This document shows, piece after piece, positions 35,056 to 43,961 of a stretch of DNA of 64,000 bases. The stretch comes from Clostridium sp. UBA699. Its GTDB lineage: Bacteria > Bacillota > Clostridia > Clostridiales > Clostridiaceae. The DNA lies in assembly GCA_002298915.1 (NCBI GenBank), contig DBML01000032.1, positions 62,001 through 126,000 on the forward strand, given 5' to 3'. The notes beneath the pieces are model-generated. The model was not told where the DNA came from. It searched no databases and was given only the letters and a program-made list of their open reading frames with translations. Within the stretch, counting starts at the first letter, position 1. Each line of letters opens with the position of its first letter. Position numbers and translations under genes: made by a program.

Positions 35056-35298
35056 TTATTTTATTCCAGCTTTAACAAATAACTTCTTAACTATGTCTGT
35101 AGGCTGAGCACCGTTCTTGAGCCACTTAGCTGCCTTCTCTTCGTCGATCTTGATTACTGCAGGCTCAGTAAGCGGGTTGTAGTAGCCTATTTCCTCTACG
35201 AATCTTCCGTCTCTTGGTGATCTTGAATCTGCAACGATTACTCTGTAAAAAGGAGCTTTGTGAGCACCCATTCTTCTCAATCTGATTTTAACTGCCAT
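35056..35298 (-). CDS. rpsP: 30S ribosomal protein S16
   Basis: 30S 5'-domain protein, 80 residues, with the family N-terminus KIRLRRMGAHKAPFYRVIVA and EIGYYNPLTEP. AGGAGG ribosome binding site. Lies between ffh and khpA. Confidence 0.98.
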   Translation of the reverse strand: MAVKIRLRRMGAHKAPFYRVIVADSRSPRDGRFVEEIGYYNPLTEPAVIKIDEEKAAKWLKNGAQPTDIVKKLFVKAGIK

Positions 35299-35335
35299 TT
35301 GTTGTTCCTCCTAAAAAAATAATTTATTTGTATTA

Positions 35336-36685
35336 TTAAAACGGTAGTTTTCCAAACATACCTTTTTTATAACCTTTTTGCATTCCCTTCATCTGCTTCA
35401 TCATCTTCTTCATTGATTCGAATTCCTTCAGCAGCTTGTTTATCTCCTGGATAGTTGTTCCCGAGCCTGCCGCAATCCTTTTTTTCCTTGAAGGGTTTGA
35501 GCTGATGAGGTTTGGATTTCGTCTTTCCTTCACAGTCATCGAGTTGATCATCGCTTCCATCCTCTTGAGGTCCTTCTCGCTCTGCTCAACGTCAATGTTC
35601 TTGAGTTCCTTTGTGTTGGCGCCGGGGATCATCTCCAGTATCTTGTTCAGAGGCCCCAGGTTCTTCATCTGCTGCATGGATGTAAGGAAGTCTTCGAAGT
35701 TGAACTCCTGGCTCATCATCCTGTCTCCCAGCTTCCTTGCCTCTTCCTGGTCTATGCTCTGCTGCGCTTTCTCTATCAGCGAAAGCACGTCTCCCATTCC
35801 GAGTATCCTTGATGCCATCCTGTCCGGATAGAACACCTCAAGGTCGCTCATCTTTTCGCCAACGCCTGCAAATTTGATCGGCTTTCCTGTTATCGCCTTT
35901 ATGGACAGGGCCGCGCCGCCCCTTGTGTCTCCGTCCAATTTAGTCAGGATTACTCCGGTTATGTCGAGCTGGCTGTTGAAGCTTTCAGCCACATTCACGG
36001 CATCCTGTCCTGTCATGGAGTCGACAACGAGCAGTACTTCGCTCGGGCTCACGCTTGCCTTAACGTCCTTGAGCTCGTTCATGAGCTCTTCGTCTATATG
36101 GAGACGGCCCGCGGTATCTATTATGACCACGTTCTGGCCGTTGTTCCTCGCGTATTCGATGGCTCCCTTTGATATGTCTACGGGATTAACCTTGTCCCCC
36201 ATCGCAAACACGGGCACATCAATCTGCTTTCCTACAACCTGAAGCTGCTTGATCGCAGCCGGCCTGTATATGTCGCAGGCAACAAGAAGAGGTTTCTTGT
36301 TCTTCTTTCTGAGCTGAAGGGCAAGCTTGCCGCACATCGTCGTCTTACCTGCACCCTGGAGACCCACCAGCATGATCACCGTTAACCCGCTTGAGGAATA
36401 GGAGATCGTGCTTTCGTTGCCTCCCATGAGGCTTGTGAGCTCGTCATTGACTATCTTGATTACCTGCTGCCCCGGAGTGAGGCTGTTCAAAACTTCTGCA
36501 CCGGAACATTTTTCACTTACGGATTTAACGAAATCTTTTACTACCTTATAATTTACATCTGCTTCAAGAAGTGCAAGCTTAACCTCGCGCATGGCGCTTT
36601 TTATATCTGTTTCAGTTAACTTTCCCTTGCCCCTGAGCTTCTTAAGAGTTTCCTGAAGCTTTGATGCCAAACTGTCAAAAGCCAT
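35336..36685 (-). CDS. ffh: Signal recognition particle protein Ffh
   Basis: SRP GTPase that binds signal sequences and SRP RNA and docks with FtsY. N-domain helices, G-domain with LVGLQGAGKTTMCGKLA, DTAGRLHID and TKLDGDTRGG, then the Met-rich M-domain from about residue 300 ending KKMMKQMKGMQKGYKKGM. Length 449. Preceded by its accessory gene ylxM at 10 bases. Confidence 0.98.
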   Translation of the reverse strand: MAFDSLASKLQETLKKLRGKGKLTETDIKSAMREVKLALLEADVNYKVVKDFVKSVSEKCSGAEVLNSLTPGQQVIKIVNDELTSLMGGNESTISYSSSGLTVIMLVGLQGAGKTTMCGKLALQLRKKNKKPLLVACDIYRPAAIKQLQVVGKQIDVPVFAMGDKVNPVDISKGAIEYARNNGQNVVIIDTAGRLHIDEELMNELKDVKASVSPSEVLLVVDSMTGQDAVNVAESFNSQLDITGVILTKLDGDTRGGAALSIKAITGKPIKFAGVGEKMSDLEVFYPDRMASRILGMGDVLSLIEKAQQSIDQEEARKLGDRMMSQEFNFEDFLTSMQQMKNLGPLNKILEMIPGANTKELKNIDVEQSEKDLKRMEAMINSMTVKERRNPNLISSNPSRKKRIAAGSGTTIQEINKLLKEFESMKKMMKQMKGMQKGYKKGMFGKLPF

Positions 36686-36695
36686 TTTGCGCCTC

Positions 36696-37034
36696 CTAAA
36701 GATTTTCTATGACAAATGATCTTATCTCTGATATTTTTTCCTGATCGGCCGAAGCCTCCGATATCCCGTCCAGCATTCTGAGAAGTTCGTTTTTCGATTC
36801 CTCTCTTCTGCTCTCCTTGTCCATGAGGTTGAGCTTCGACTCGTACTCAAGCAGCAGCTTGTCGCATCTCTTTATGATGTCGAAAACCGCCTGCCTGCTG
36901 GTGTCCATGTTTTCTGCGATTTCTGCGAGGGAAAGGTCGTCGTTGTAATAAAGGTTTAGTATATCCCTCTGCTTTTCAGTGAGAAGCGTACCGTACAAAT
37001 CCATAAGCATGGATATCCTGAATCTATCTTCCAT
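36696..37034 (-). CDS. ylxM: YlxM-family helix-turn-helix SRP accessory protein
   Basis: A 112-residue sigma-factor-like HTH protein (LTEKQRDILNLYYNDDLSLA, then MDTSRQAVFDIIKR). YlxM is found next to ffh in Firmicutes and modulates SRP GTPase activity in streptococci. First gene of ylxM-ffh-rpsP-khpA-rimM-trmD, right after a strong promoter. Confidence 0.93.
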   Translation of the reverse strand: MEDRFRISMLMDLYGTLLTEKQRDILNLYYNDDLSLAEIAENMDTSRQAVFDIIKRCDKLLLEYESKLNLMDKESRREESKNELLRMLDGISEASADQEKISEIRSFVIENL

Positions 37035-37077
37035 AGTAAACTCCTAAATTCGCGACATGAATTATCCAACATGATTC

Positions 37078-37106
37078 ATGATATCAGAACGCAGCAGCGG
37101 TGTCAA
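37078..37106 (-). promoter_or_regulatory. Strong promoter for ylxM-ffh-rpsP operon
   Basis: Minus strand perfect TTGACA, 17-base spacer ending TGA, TATCAT. The -35 lies inside one arm of a 12-bp inverted repeat. Confidence 0.88.
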
Positions 37107-37125
37107 GTATATTTACTTAACACCG
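37098..37125. repeat. 12-bp inverted repeat over the ylxM -35 box
   Basis: CGGTGTCAAGTA and TACTTAACACCG (one mismatch, G-U in RNA) with a 4-base loop. It lies 11 bases after the ftsY stop with no T run. It may be an operator at the promoter, or a 3'-end hairpin of the smc-ftsY transcript. Confidence 0.6.
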
Positions 37126-37135
37126 CCGAATTATT

Positions 37136-38047
37136 TTAGAAGAGCGCGTCCGCAAATGCTGCCGGATCGAATTCCTGGAGGTCGTCTATGCCTTCCCCGA
37201 CACCCACAAGGCTGACCGGGATTCCGAGCTGATGCTTAATCGATATGACGATCCCGCCCTTGGCAGTCCCGTCTAGCTTTGTAAGCACGATTCCGTCTAT
37301 CCTGCAGACATCCATGAACTGTTTGGCCTGTTCGACAGCATTCTGACCTGTCGTCGAGTCAAGTACGAGAAGGGTTTTCCTTGATGCTTCCGGGAACTCC
37401 CTGTCTATAACCCTGTTGATTTTGGCGAGCTCGTCCATCAGGTTTTTCTTGTTGTGCAGCCTCCCCGCCGTGTCGCAGATCAGCACGTCGGCCTTCCTGG
37501 CCTTAGCAGCCTGGATCGAGTCGAACACCACTGCTGCTGGATCCGAGCCTTCCTGGTGCTTCACTATGTCAACCCCTGCCCTGCCGCTCCATACTTCAAG
37601 CTGGTCTATTGCTGCAGCCCTGAAGGTGTCCGCAGCGGCGAGGAGCACCTTGAAGTTCCTAGCCTTAAGCTGTGCAGAAATCTTTCCTATGGAGGTGGTC
37701 TTGCCGACCCCGTTTACACCTATCACAAGGATAACCTGAGGTGTAGTTTCGGGTTCGATGCTTCCCTTTTCGCTGCCCAGCATGTCTATTATAACTTCCT
37801 TGAGGCACTGCCTCAGGTTTGAAGGATCCTTAACCTTTTCTTCTTTCACCTTGGCCTTCAGCCTGTCGATTATCTCGAGCGAGGTCTCAACTCCTATGTC
37901 AGCTGTGATGAGGATCTCTTCGATCTCCTCGTACAGGTCTTCGTCGATGTAAAGAGCCCCGGACAGCACAGAAGATATCCTGTCAGTGAAGTTGTCCTTT
38001 GTCTTTGTCAGTCCTGATTTTAGCTTTTCAAAAAAACTGCCTATCAT
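37136..38047 (-). CDS. ftsY: Signal recognition particle receptor FtsY
   Basis: Membrane-associated SRP receptor GTPase. NG domains only: N-terminal helices, then GVNGVGKTTSIGKIS, DTAGRLHNKKNLMDEL and TKLDGTAKGG. At 303 residues it has no acidic A domain, as in most Firmicutes. ATG with GGAGAG, 14 bases after smc; the smc-ftsY pair is conserved. Confidence 0.97.
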   Translation of the reverse strand: MIGSFFEKLKSGLTKTKDNFTDRISSVLSGALYIDEDLYEEIEEILITADIGVETSLEIIDRLKAKVKEEKVKDPSNLRQCLKEVIIDMLGSEKGSIEPETTPQVILVIGVNGVGKTTSIGKISAQLKARNFKVLLAAADTFRAAAIDQLEVWSGRAGVDIVKHQEGSDPAAVVFDSIQAAKARKADVLICDTAGRLHNKKNLMDELAKINRVIDREFPEASRKTLLVLDSTTGQNAVEQAKQFMDVCRIDGIVLTKLDGTAKGGIVISIKHQLGIPVSLVGVGEGIDDLQEFDPAAFADALF

Positions 38048-38061
38048 GCTTACATCTCTCC

Positions 38062-41000
38062 TTAGCTTGTTTGTTTGCTGAAGTCTACCGAAACAACCTT
38101 TGAAACGCCTTTCTCCTCCATTGTTACTCCGTAAAGCGCATCGCTGACTTCCATGGTCCCCTTCCTGTGGGTTATGACTATGAACTGCGTGTTCTTTGAG
38201 AACTTTCTAAGGAACTCGGCATACCTTCCGACGTTTGCGTCGTCAAGTGCGGCTTCGATCTCGTCAAGAATGCAGAACGGAGTGGGCTTCATCTTGAGTA
38301 TCGCGAAAAGAAGAGCGATGGCGGACAAGCCTTTTTCTCCTCCCGACAGGAGGTTTATGTTCTGAAGCTTCTTTCCCGGCGGCTGGACCTCGATTTCGAT
38401 GTTCCCGGTTAGCTCATCGCCGTCGGAAATCTTCAGGTCTGCGCTTCCGCCCTTGAACAGCTCGCAGAACGTTTCGTTGAAGAGCTTCCTTATGACTGCG
38501 AAGTGCTCCCTGAACACGGCCCTCATCTTGCTGATCATCTCATCTATAAGACCCATCAGCTCTTCCTTGGAGGCGTTCAGGTCCTCTCTCTGGGCAGACA
38601 GGAAGGTGATCTTCTCTTTGATCTCCCTGTACTCCTCTATGGCGGCGAGGTTCACGACCCCAAGCTTTGAAATCTCCCCTTTGAGGCTGTTAATCTCTTC
38701 CTTGAATTCTGCCATGTTCCTGCCGTCGCATCTGCTTGAAAGTGCTTCCGCGTATGTTAGACCCATCTCCTCGTTAAGCTTGCCCAGGTGCATTTCCCTT
38801 TCTGTTTCATGCTTTCCCTGCAGAACCTCCAGCCTGTGTATCTCGTTCTCCTTTTTGGATATGATGTCATACATGTCCTGAGCCTCGTCAGACAGCGAGG
38901 ATATCTCGCTCTTAAGCCTTACCCTCTCAGAGTTGAGGTCGCCCATGAGTGACTGCAGGCTGTTGATCAGCTCCCGGCTTTCTGAAAGCTTCGCGCTGTT
39001 TTCGCCGATCTCTTCCCTGCACTGCTCTGCAGCGGCGCTGGAGGCCGTATTTTCAGCGGCGATCTCCGCCTTCCTTGACTCGAGGCCGGCCAGCTCCTCA
39101 TCAAGCCTCAAACTGTTTGAGAGGATGCTTCTTGTCTCCTCGTCTGCCTTAGCCTTTTCAACCTTGCGGCTGAACATCTTATCCTTCTCGGAATTCACGA
39201 AGTCAGTCCTGGTCTTCAACGCCTCTTCGATTGAATTCAGCTCTGCTGTGAACTCACATTCACTGCTAAGGGCCTCCTCAAGGGCTGCTCTGAGCTCTTC
39301 AAGCCTTGACTGGTTTTCAGATATGGACCCGCTGGCTTCATCTATTTCCGCCTTTGATGAGGTGAGCCTTTCTTTCAGCTTCGAAACATCGTCTGTAAGG
39401 GCATTCACCTTTCCTCTGATCTTTGTGATCTCTATTTTCCTGCTGTGTATCTCATCCTTGAGAGCGCTGTTCTTTTCATTCAGGCCGAGGCTTTTCGACA
39501 TCAGCTCCTCAAGCCTGCCGTTCAAAGAATTCGCAGCGGCTGTGTTTTCTGCAAGCCTGCTGCCCAGCTCTTCGATTTCTCTCCTTCGTCCGATAACATT
39601 GGTGCTCTTGTGGTAGGTGCTTCCGCCGGTAAGAGATCCGCTGGGGTTCACAATGTCCCCACCCAGCGTAACAATCCTGTAGACATAGCCTGTCGCAGCC
39701 GCGATTTTCAGGGCTGTGTCCATGTCGGTGCATATCAGAGTCCTGCTGAGCAGATAGCTTACCGCATTTTCGAACATCTGGTCGTATTTTATGAGCCTGC
39801 TCGCAACTCCTATGTAACCCTTTATCTTGGCAACAGCCGCAAGGTTGCCTGCAGCCTTCGGCTTGATTGTATCAAGCGGAAGGAATGTGGCCCTTCCGAT
39901 ACCGGTTGCCTTGAGATAGCCTATGAGCGTTTTTGCTGTGGCTGCATCCCTGGTTATGACGTCAGAGATGCTGCCCCCGAGGGCTATTTCTATGGCTGTT
40001 TCGTGCTCCTTCTGCACGTCTATGACATCGCCAAGCAGGAAGCATTCACCTTTTTTGACGGCCGTTTTCCCCTGCTCGATGTCCTGGAAGAGGGTCTTTA
40101 CAGCCCTGTTGTAGCCTTCGTGCTTTTTGTCAAGGTTTATGAGCATCGCCTTGTTGGCCTCGAGGCTGCTCTGGCTTTTGCCTAGCTTCTTGAGCTGGCT
40201 CTCGGCATCAGCTATAAGCTTGCCTGTTTCGGTTATGACGTCCAGGTTCGAGGCTATCTTCTTCTCGATCTCCTCGATCTCAGAGCTTATGACAGCTGCC
40301 TCAGCCTCCAGCTCCGCCTTGGTCTTCAGGTTTATGCCTATAGAGTTTTCAAGGCTTTCGCTGGCAGCCCTCAAATTTTCTGTTTTCGACAAGTGGACGG
40401 CCAGATTGTTTTCGGCAAGCGAAATCTCGTTTTTTGTATCAGAAATCCTCTGGAGCATTTCCATGTGCCTGTCCCTGAGCTCCTTGTGGGCCAGGTTCGA
40501 AGCTTCTATGTCTTTCTCCGCTTCGCGGATGAGCGCTTCCATGACCTCTATCTCTTCGCTCAGGGCTGCGCATTCCTTCTGTTTCGCTTCCAGTGAACAG
40601 GTGAGAGCTGACTTTTCATTCAGCGCCTCCCCGGTTTTATATGAGATGCTTTCAAGCTCTCTGCTGTTTTTTGCAGCCTGGGAGTCCAGGTTCGCCAGCT
40701 TCTCGCCTATAAGGGCGTTGTCAGACTCCAGCTTCTGGCAAAGGGCCTTGGCCTCGTATATTTTAGTGTTGTTCTCCTCCAGCAGGGTTTCCTGCTCTTC
40801 AAGCTGAGATCCCAGCAGCTTTCTCTTCTCGGCCTTTTCGCCGTCCGCTGACCTGATGCTCTGCAGCTCATCTTCCAGGCCTTCTAGCTTGCCCTTTATG
40901 CTGAGGATGTTTTTGTCGTTCTGCTCTATGCTGGTCACAAGCACGCTCACTTCTCTGGCCTTAAGCTTTTCAGAGAGCTCGATGAACTTTTCAGCTTTGA

Positions 41001-41628
41001 GAGAGTCCTCCTCCAGGGGGCCTATCCTTTCAGTGTAGGTGGAAAGGATGTCATCTATCCTGACAAGGTTCTGGTTCGTGCTCGCCAGTTTTTTTTCGGC
41101 CTCCTCTTTTCTTGCCCTGAACTTTACTATGCCTGCAGCTTCCTCGAGCAGGCCTCTTTTGTCGTCCTGCTTGCCGCTCAGTATTGCTTCAATCTTACCT
41201 TGGCCTATAATGGAGTAGCCTTCCCTGCCAATGCCTGTGTCCATGAACAGCTCCTGTATGTCCTTAAGCCTGCACCTCGTGTTGTTGATGAAGTAGTCGC
41301 TCTCGCCGGACCTGTAAAGGCGCCTCGATATTGTCACGTCTGAATAGTCAAGCGGCAGCAGGCTTTCTGTGTTGTCAAGTATGAGGGACACCTGGGAAAG
41401 CCCCACGGGCCTCCTGTACTGGGTTCCTGCAAATATGACGTCTTCCATCTTCCCTCCCCTGAGGGTCTTGACGCTCTGCTCTCCGAGGACCCATCTGACG
41501 GCATCGGACACGTTGCTTTTCCCGCTGCCGTTAGGACCCACGATGGAGGTTATTCCGTCCTTGAACATGATTTCAGTTTTGTCTGCAAAGGATTTGAATC
41601 CCTTTATTTCGATAGACTTCAAAAACAT
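38062..41628 (-). CDS. smc: Chromosome segregation ATPase SMC
   Basis: Condensin subunit that compacts and segregates the chromosome with ScpA/ScpB (not in this window). N-terminal Walker A GPNGSGKSNVSDAVRW, two long coiled coils (about 165-500 and 670-1010), a hinge near residues 500-660, and C-terminal signature LLSGGEKGLSAIALLF with Walker B FCILDEIEAALDD. ATG at 41628 follows GGGGTGG and gives 1188 residues; the 21-codon upstream extension overlaps a separate small gene. Confidence 0.98.
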   Translation of the reverse strand: MFLKSIEIKGFKSFADKTEIMFKDGITSIVGPNGSGKSNVSDAVRWVLGEQSVKTLRGGKMEDVIFAGTQYRRPVGLSQVSLILDNTESLLPLDYSDVTISRRLYRSGESDYFINNTRCRLKDIQELFMDTGIGREGYSIIGQGKIEAILSGKQDDKRGLLEEAAGIVKFRARKEEAEKKLASTNQNLVRIDDILSTYTERIGPLEEDSLKAEKFIELSEKLKAREVSVLVTSIEQNDKNILSIKGKLEGLEDELQSIRSADGEKAEKRKLLGSQLEEQETLLEENNTKIYEAKALCQKLESDNALIGEKLANLDSQAAKNSRELESISYKTGEALNEKSALTCSLEAKQKECAALSEEIEVMEALIREAEKDIEASNLAHKELRDRHMEMLQRISDTKNEISLAENNLAVHLSKTENLRAASESLENSIGINLKTKAELEAEAAVISSEIEEIEKKIASNLDVITETGKLIADAESQLKKLGKSQSSLEANKAMLINLDKKHEGYNRAVKTLFQDIEQGKTAVKKGECFLLGDVIDVQKEHETAIEIALGGSISDVITRDAATAKTLIGYLKATGIGRATFLPLDTIKPKAAGNLAAVAKIKGYIGVASRLIKYDQMFENAVSYLLSRTLICTDMDTALKIAAATGYVYRIVTLGGDIVNPSGSLTGGSTYHKSTNVIGRRREIEELGSRLAENTAAANSLNGRLEELMSKSLGLNEKNSALKDEIHSRKIEITKIRGKVNALTDDVSKLKERLTSSKAEIDEASGSISENQSRLEELRAALEEALSSECEFTAELNSIEEALKTRTDFVNSEKDKMFSRKVEKAKADEETRSILSNSLRLDEELAGLESRKAEIAAENTASSAAAEQCREEIGENSAKLSESRELINSLQSLMGDLNSERVRLKSEISSLSDEAQDMYDIISKKENEIHRLEVLQGKHETEREMHLGKLNEEMGLTYAEALSSRCDGRNMAEFKEEINSLKGEISKLGVVNLAAIEEYREIKEKITFLSAQREDLNASKEELMGLIDEMISKMRAVFREHFAVIRKLFNETFCELFKGGSADLKISDGDELTGNIEIEVQPPGKKLQNINLLSGGEKGLSAIALLFAILKMKPTPFCILDEIEAALDDANVGRYAEFLRKFSKNTQFIVITHRKGTMEVSDALYGVTMEEKGVSKVVSVDFSKQTS

Positions 41629-41641
41629 TTCGAACCACCCC

Positions 41642-41740
41642 TTATATGCTGAAAAGCATAGGAAGCAGTCCCGCAATGAATGTAAATACAACGAAGCCGA
41701 CTATCAGCCTTGTCATTTTCTTTCTGCTTTCCTTTTTCAT
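41642..41740 (-). CDS. Small membrane protein (32 residues) upstream of smc
   Basis: ATG 41740 to TAA 41642, with GAGGTG 7 bases upstream that overlaps the stop of the radical SAM gene. The product has a basic N-terminus (MKKESRKKMTR) and one hydrophobic helix (about residues 12-31) ending in FSI. It exactly fills the gap between the radical SAM gene and smc. It resembles the tiny single-helix membrane proteins annotated as DUF4044 in other Firmicutes, but I cannot confirm that. Function unknown. Confidence 0.65.
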   Translation of the reverse strand: MKKESRKKMTRLIVGFVVFTFIAGLLPMLFSI

Positions 41741-41746
41741 AATCAA

Positions 41747-42832
41747 TCACCTCTTGCCGCGAAGCAGCTCGTATTTTTCAGCCATGTAGCTTTTCAGGGA
41801 CAGCTTTTTCGTGCCGCCTCCTGCTTCGAGGGCAAGCTCGCCCCTGCCAATGCTGCTGTCTGCCTCTACTTTAATATTCTTTATTTTCATGAGCTCTTTC
41901 ATCTCATTGAAGAACTCTTTCCTGTTTGCATATAGCTTTGACATGTCCTTGCCGTTTATGCGGATAAGCACCTCCGAAGCATCCATTCCCTCGAGTGCTT
42001 CCTCTATCATATCGCTTAAAAGGCTCCCCTCGACGAGTTCCCTGAATGCTGGATGGAACGGCCCGGCGACTATGTCCCCGCCTTCGTTGATTTCCTCTGT
42101 CGGCTGGAGTCCGACCCTGATAACGTTGATGCCTTCGGTAACCAGCATCGAGTATACGGTCTTCGATATCTCCACAGCCTGCCTCAAGGTGTATGGGGTA
42201 TACTGCCCGTTTCTGTAGAGTCTCTCCATCTCGGTATCCTTTATCGTCAGAGCAGGGTATATCCTGCATATGTCAGGCTTTAGCCTTATCACCGCATCGG
42301 CGGTCCTTATGTCCTTCTCGAAACTGTCCCCGGGCAAGCCGAGCATTATCTGGTGACCCAGCGTGAAGCCGTACTCTTTTATAAGCCTCGAGGCAGCTTC
42401 CGCCTGCTTTGCCGTGTGGCCCCTCCCCGATTTCAAAAGGACCTCCTCGTCCATCGACTGGATGCCGAGCTCTATGACGTCCACGGTGTAGTCCCTGAGG
42501 TTGCAGAGTATCGAATCGTCAATATAATCCGGCCTTGTGGAAAGATGGATCAGGTCGATAAGGCCCTTTTCCTTGTATTCCCTTGCCGCAGCAAGCAGTT
42601 CCTTCTGCTTGCCCATGCTGATTGCCGTAAATGTGCCGCCGAAGAATGAAACTTCGACGATGGAGTTCTCCCTCCTTATAGTCTTGAGGTAGGAATCTAC
42701 GGTTTTCCTTACATAGTCTGCGTCTACTGCTGCCTCCTGACCTGTGATGGAATTCTGGTTGCAGAATACGCAGTCGTGGGGGCAGCCTTCATGGGGCACA
42801 AATATGGGTATTATGTAATGAGACTTACTCAT
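41747..42832 (-). CDS. Radical SAM protein of the Elp3/YhcC-like group
   Basis: 361 residues. The 4Fe-4S/SAM site is C17-x3-C21-x2-C24 (GCPHDCVFCNQ). Downstream FFGGTFTAI and the HLSTRPDYID region match radical SAM domains related to Elp3; the C-terminal part is alpha/beta without an acetyltransferase motif I can recognise. Members next to rnc and smc are widespread in Clostridia, and the substrate is not known. Overlaps rnc by 8 bases. Confidence 0.82.
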   Translation of the reverse strand: MSKSHYIIPIFVPHEGCPHDCVFCNQNSITGQEAAVDADYVRKTVDSYLKTIRRENSIVEVSFFGGTFTAISMGKQKELLAAAREYKEKGLIDLIHLSTRPDYIDDSILCNLRDYTVDVIELGIQSMDEEVLLKSGRGHTAKQAEAASRLIKEYGFTLGHQIMLGLPGDSFEKDIRTADAVIRLKPDICRIYPALTIKDTEMERLYRNGQYTPYTLRQAVEISKTVYSMLVTEGINVIRVGLQPTEEINEGGDIVAGPFHPAFRELVEGSLLSDMIEEALEGMDASEVLIRINGKDMSKLYANRKEFFNEMKELMKIKNIKVEADSSIGRGELALEAGGGTKKLSLKSYMAEKYELLRGKR

Positions 42833-43535
42833 TCCTGTATCTCGCCTCCATCATCTCCAGGGCTTCCTGGGCAGCGTTCTGCTCGGACTCCTTCTTGCTG
42901 GACCCTATGCCATAGCCCATTGGCTCGTGGTTTATAGTCACCCTGCTGAAGAATTTCCTCCTGTGGGCAGGGCCTTCCTCCTTCAGTATTTCGTAGTAAA
43001 TGTCCGCAACGCCGTTCCTCTGAAGCTTCTCCTGCAGCTTCGTCTTGAAATCCACAACAATCTCATTCCTTGAAGCCTTGAGGATTGTGCCCTCGAAGTA
43101 TGCAATTATGAATTCCCTAGCCGCCTCAATGCCTCTGTCAAGGTAAATCGAGGCAATTATGGCTTCCACGGCGTCTGCCAGTATCGAAGTCCTCTCCCTT
43201 CCGCCTGTCAGCTCCTCTCCTCGGCTCATGTTGATGTATTGTCCCAGATTCCAGCCTTTCGCTATCGCGTAGAGGGAAGCTTCGCACACTATTAGCGCCC
43301 TCATCCTTGTCAGGTCGCCTTCAGACATGCCCTTGAATCTGTTGTACAGGTATTCGGTTATGCAAAGCTGAAGGACGGAATCCCCCAGGAACTCCAGCCT
43401 CTCGTTGTATTTTATGCCTTTTTTTCCGTTTGCATAGGAACTGTGGGTCAGAGCTGTTTTGAACAGGTCGATGGATATGAAGCTAAGACCAAGCTTTTCC
43501 TCCAGCTCCTTAAGCATTGTTTCATCCGTTTTCAT
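42825..43535 (-). CDS. rnc: Ribonuclease III
   Basis: Cuts double-stranded RNA in rRNA and mRNA processing. Catalytic domain with NERLEFLGDSVLQL (residues 44-57) and DAVEAIIASIYLD; C-terminal double-stranded RNA-binding domain (about 155-230, ending in SSKKESEQNAAQEAL). 236 residues from ATG 43535 with AGAGGAG. In rnc-radical SAM-smc order. Confidence 0.97.
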   Translation of the reverse strand: MKTDETMLKELEEKLGLSFISIDLFKTALTHSSYANGKKGIKYNERLEFLGDSVLQLCITEYLYNRFKGMSEGDLTRMRALIVCEASLYAIAKGWNLGQYINMSRGEELTGGRERTSILADAVEAIIASIYLDRGIEAAREFIIAYFEGTILKASRNEIVVDFKTKLQEKLQRNGVADIYYEILKEEGPAHRRKFFSRVTINHEPMGYGIGSSKKESEQNAAQEALEMMEARYRNE

Positions 43536-43611
43536 GTGCTCTCTCCTCTGCAGTTCATTATTCAATCTGCGACACCACAGATTCAATAATAAACTGATTT
43601 TTTACAAATTT

Positions 43612-43636
43612 AAAGCCCCGTATAAAACGGGACTTT
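43612..43636 (-). terminator. Terminator after acpP
   Basis: AAAGTCCCGT/ACGGGGCTTT (10 bp with one G-U, loop of 5) on the minus strand, followed by AAATTTG: strong stem but poor T run. Confidence 0.65.
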
Positions 43637-43640
43637 CAGA

Positions 43641-43874
43641 TTACTCTTCAGTATGATTTTTTATGTAGTTAACTACATCGGCAACCGAAGCGATTTTCTC
43701 TGCATCCTCATCAGGGATTTCAAGATCGAACTCAGTTTCAAGTGCCATTATCAATTCAACTATATCAAGAGAGTCAGCTCCTAAATCATCAACGAAGGAT
43801 GATTCCATTGTAATCTCTTCAGCATCAATTCCAAGCTGGTCAGATATAATGTCTTTTATTTTATCAAAAACCAT
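43641..43874 (-). CDS. acpP: Acyl carrier protein
   Basis: Carries acyl chains on 4'-phosphopantetheine for fatty acid synthesis. 77 acidic residues with the modified Ser35 in LGADSLDIVEL. ATG at 43874 is 8 bases from GGAGG; a GTG three codons upstream overlaps that site. It has its own promoter, so can be transcribed apart from plsX. Confidence 0.97.
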   Translation of the reverse strand: MVFDKIKDIISDQLGIDAEEITMESSFVDDLGADSLDIVELIMALETEFDLEIPDEDAEKIASVADVVNYIKNHTEE

Positions 43875-43907
43875 TTGTCTCACCTCCTATAAAGCAATTA
43901 TATATAA

Positions 43908-43936
43908 ATAATAGTACATATCTATTTTTGCGTCAA
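43908..43936 (-). promoter_or_regulatory. Promoter for acpP
   Basis: Minus strand TTGACG, 17-base spacer, TATTAT, in the plsX-acpP gap. Confidence 0.85.
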
Positions 43937-43961
43937 CACAAAAAAATCAATTGTCCATTAT

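Noticed and set aside
38933..39616. Plus-strand ORF of 227 codons opposite smc
   Set aside because: Ser/Phe-rich translation typical of the complement of a Glu/Lys-rich coiled coil; no ribosome binding site.
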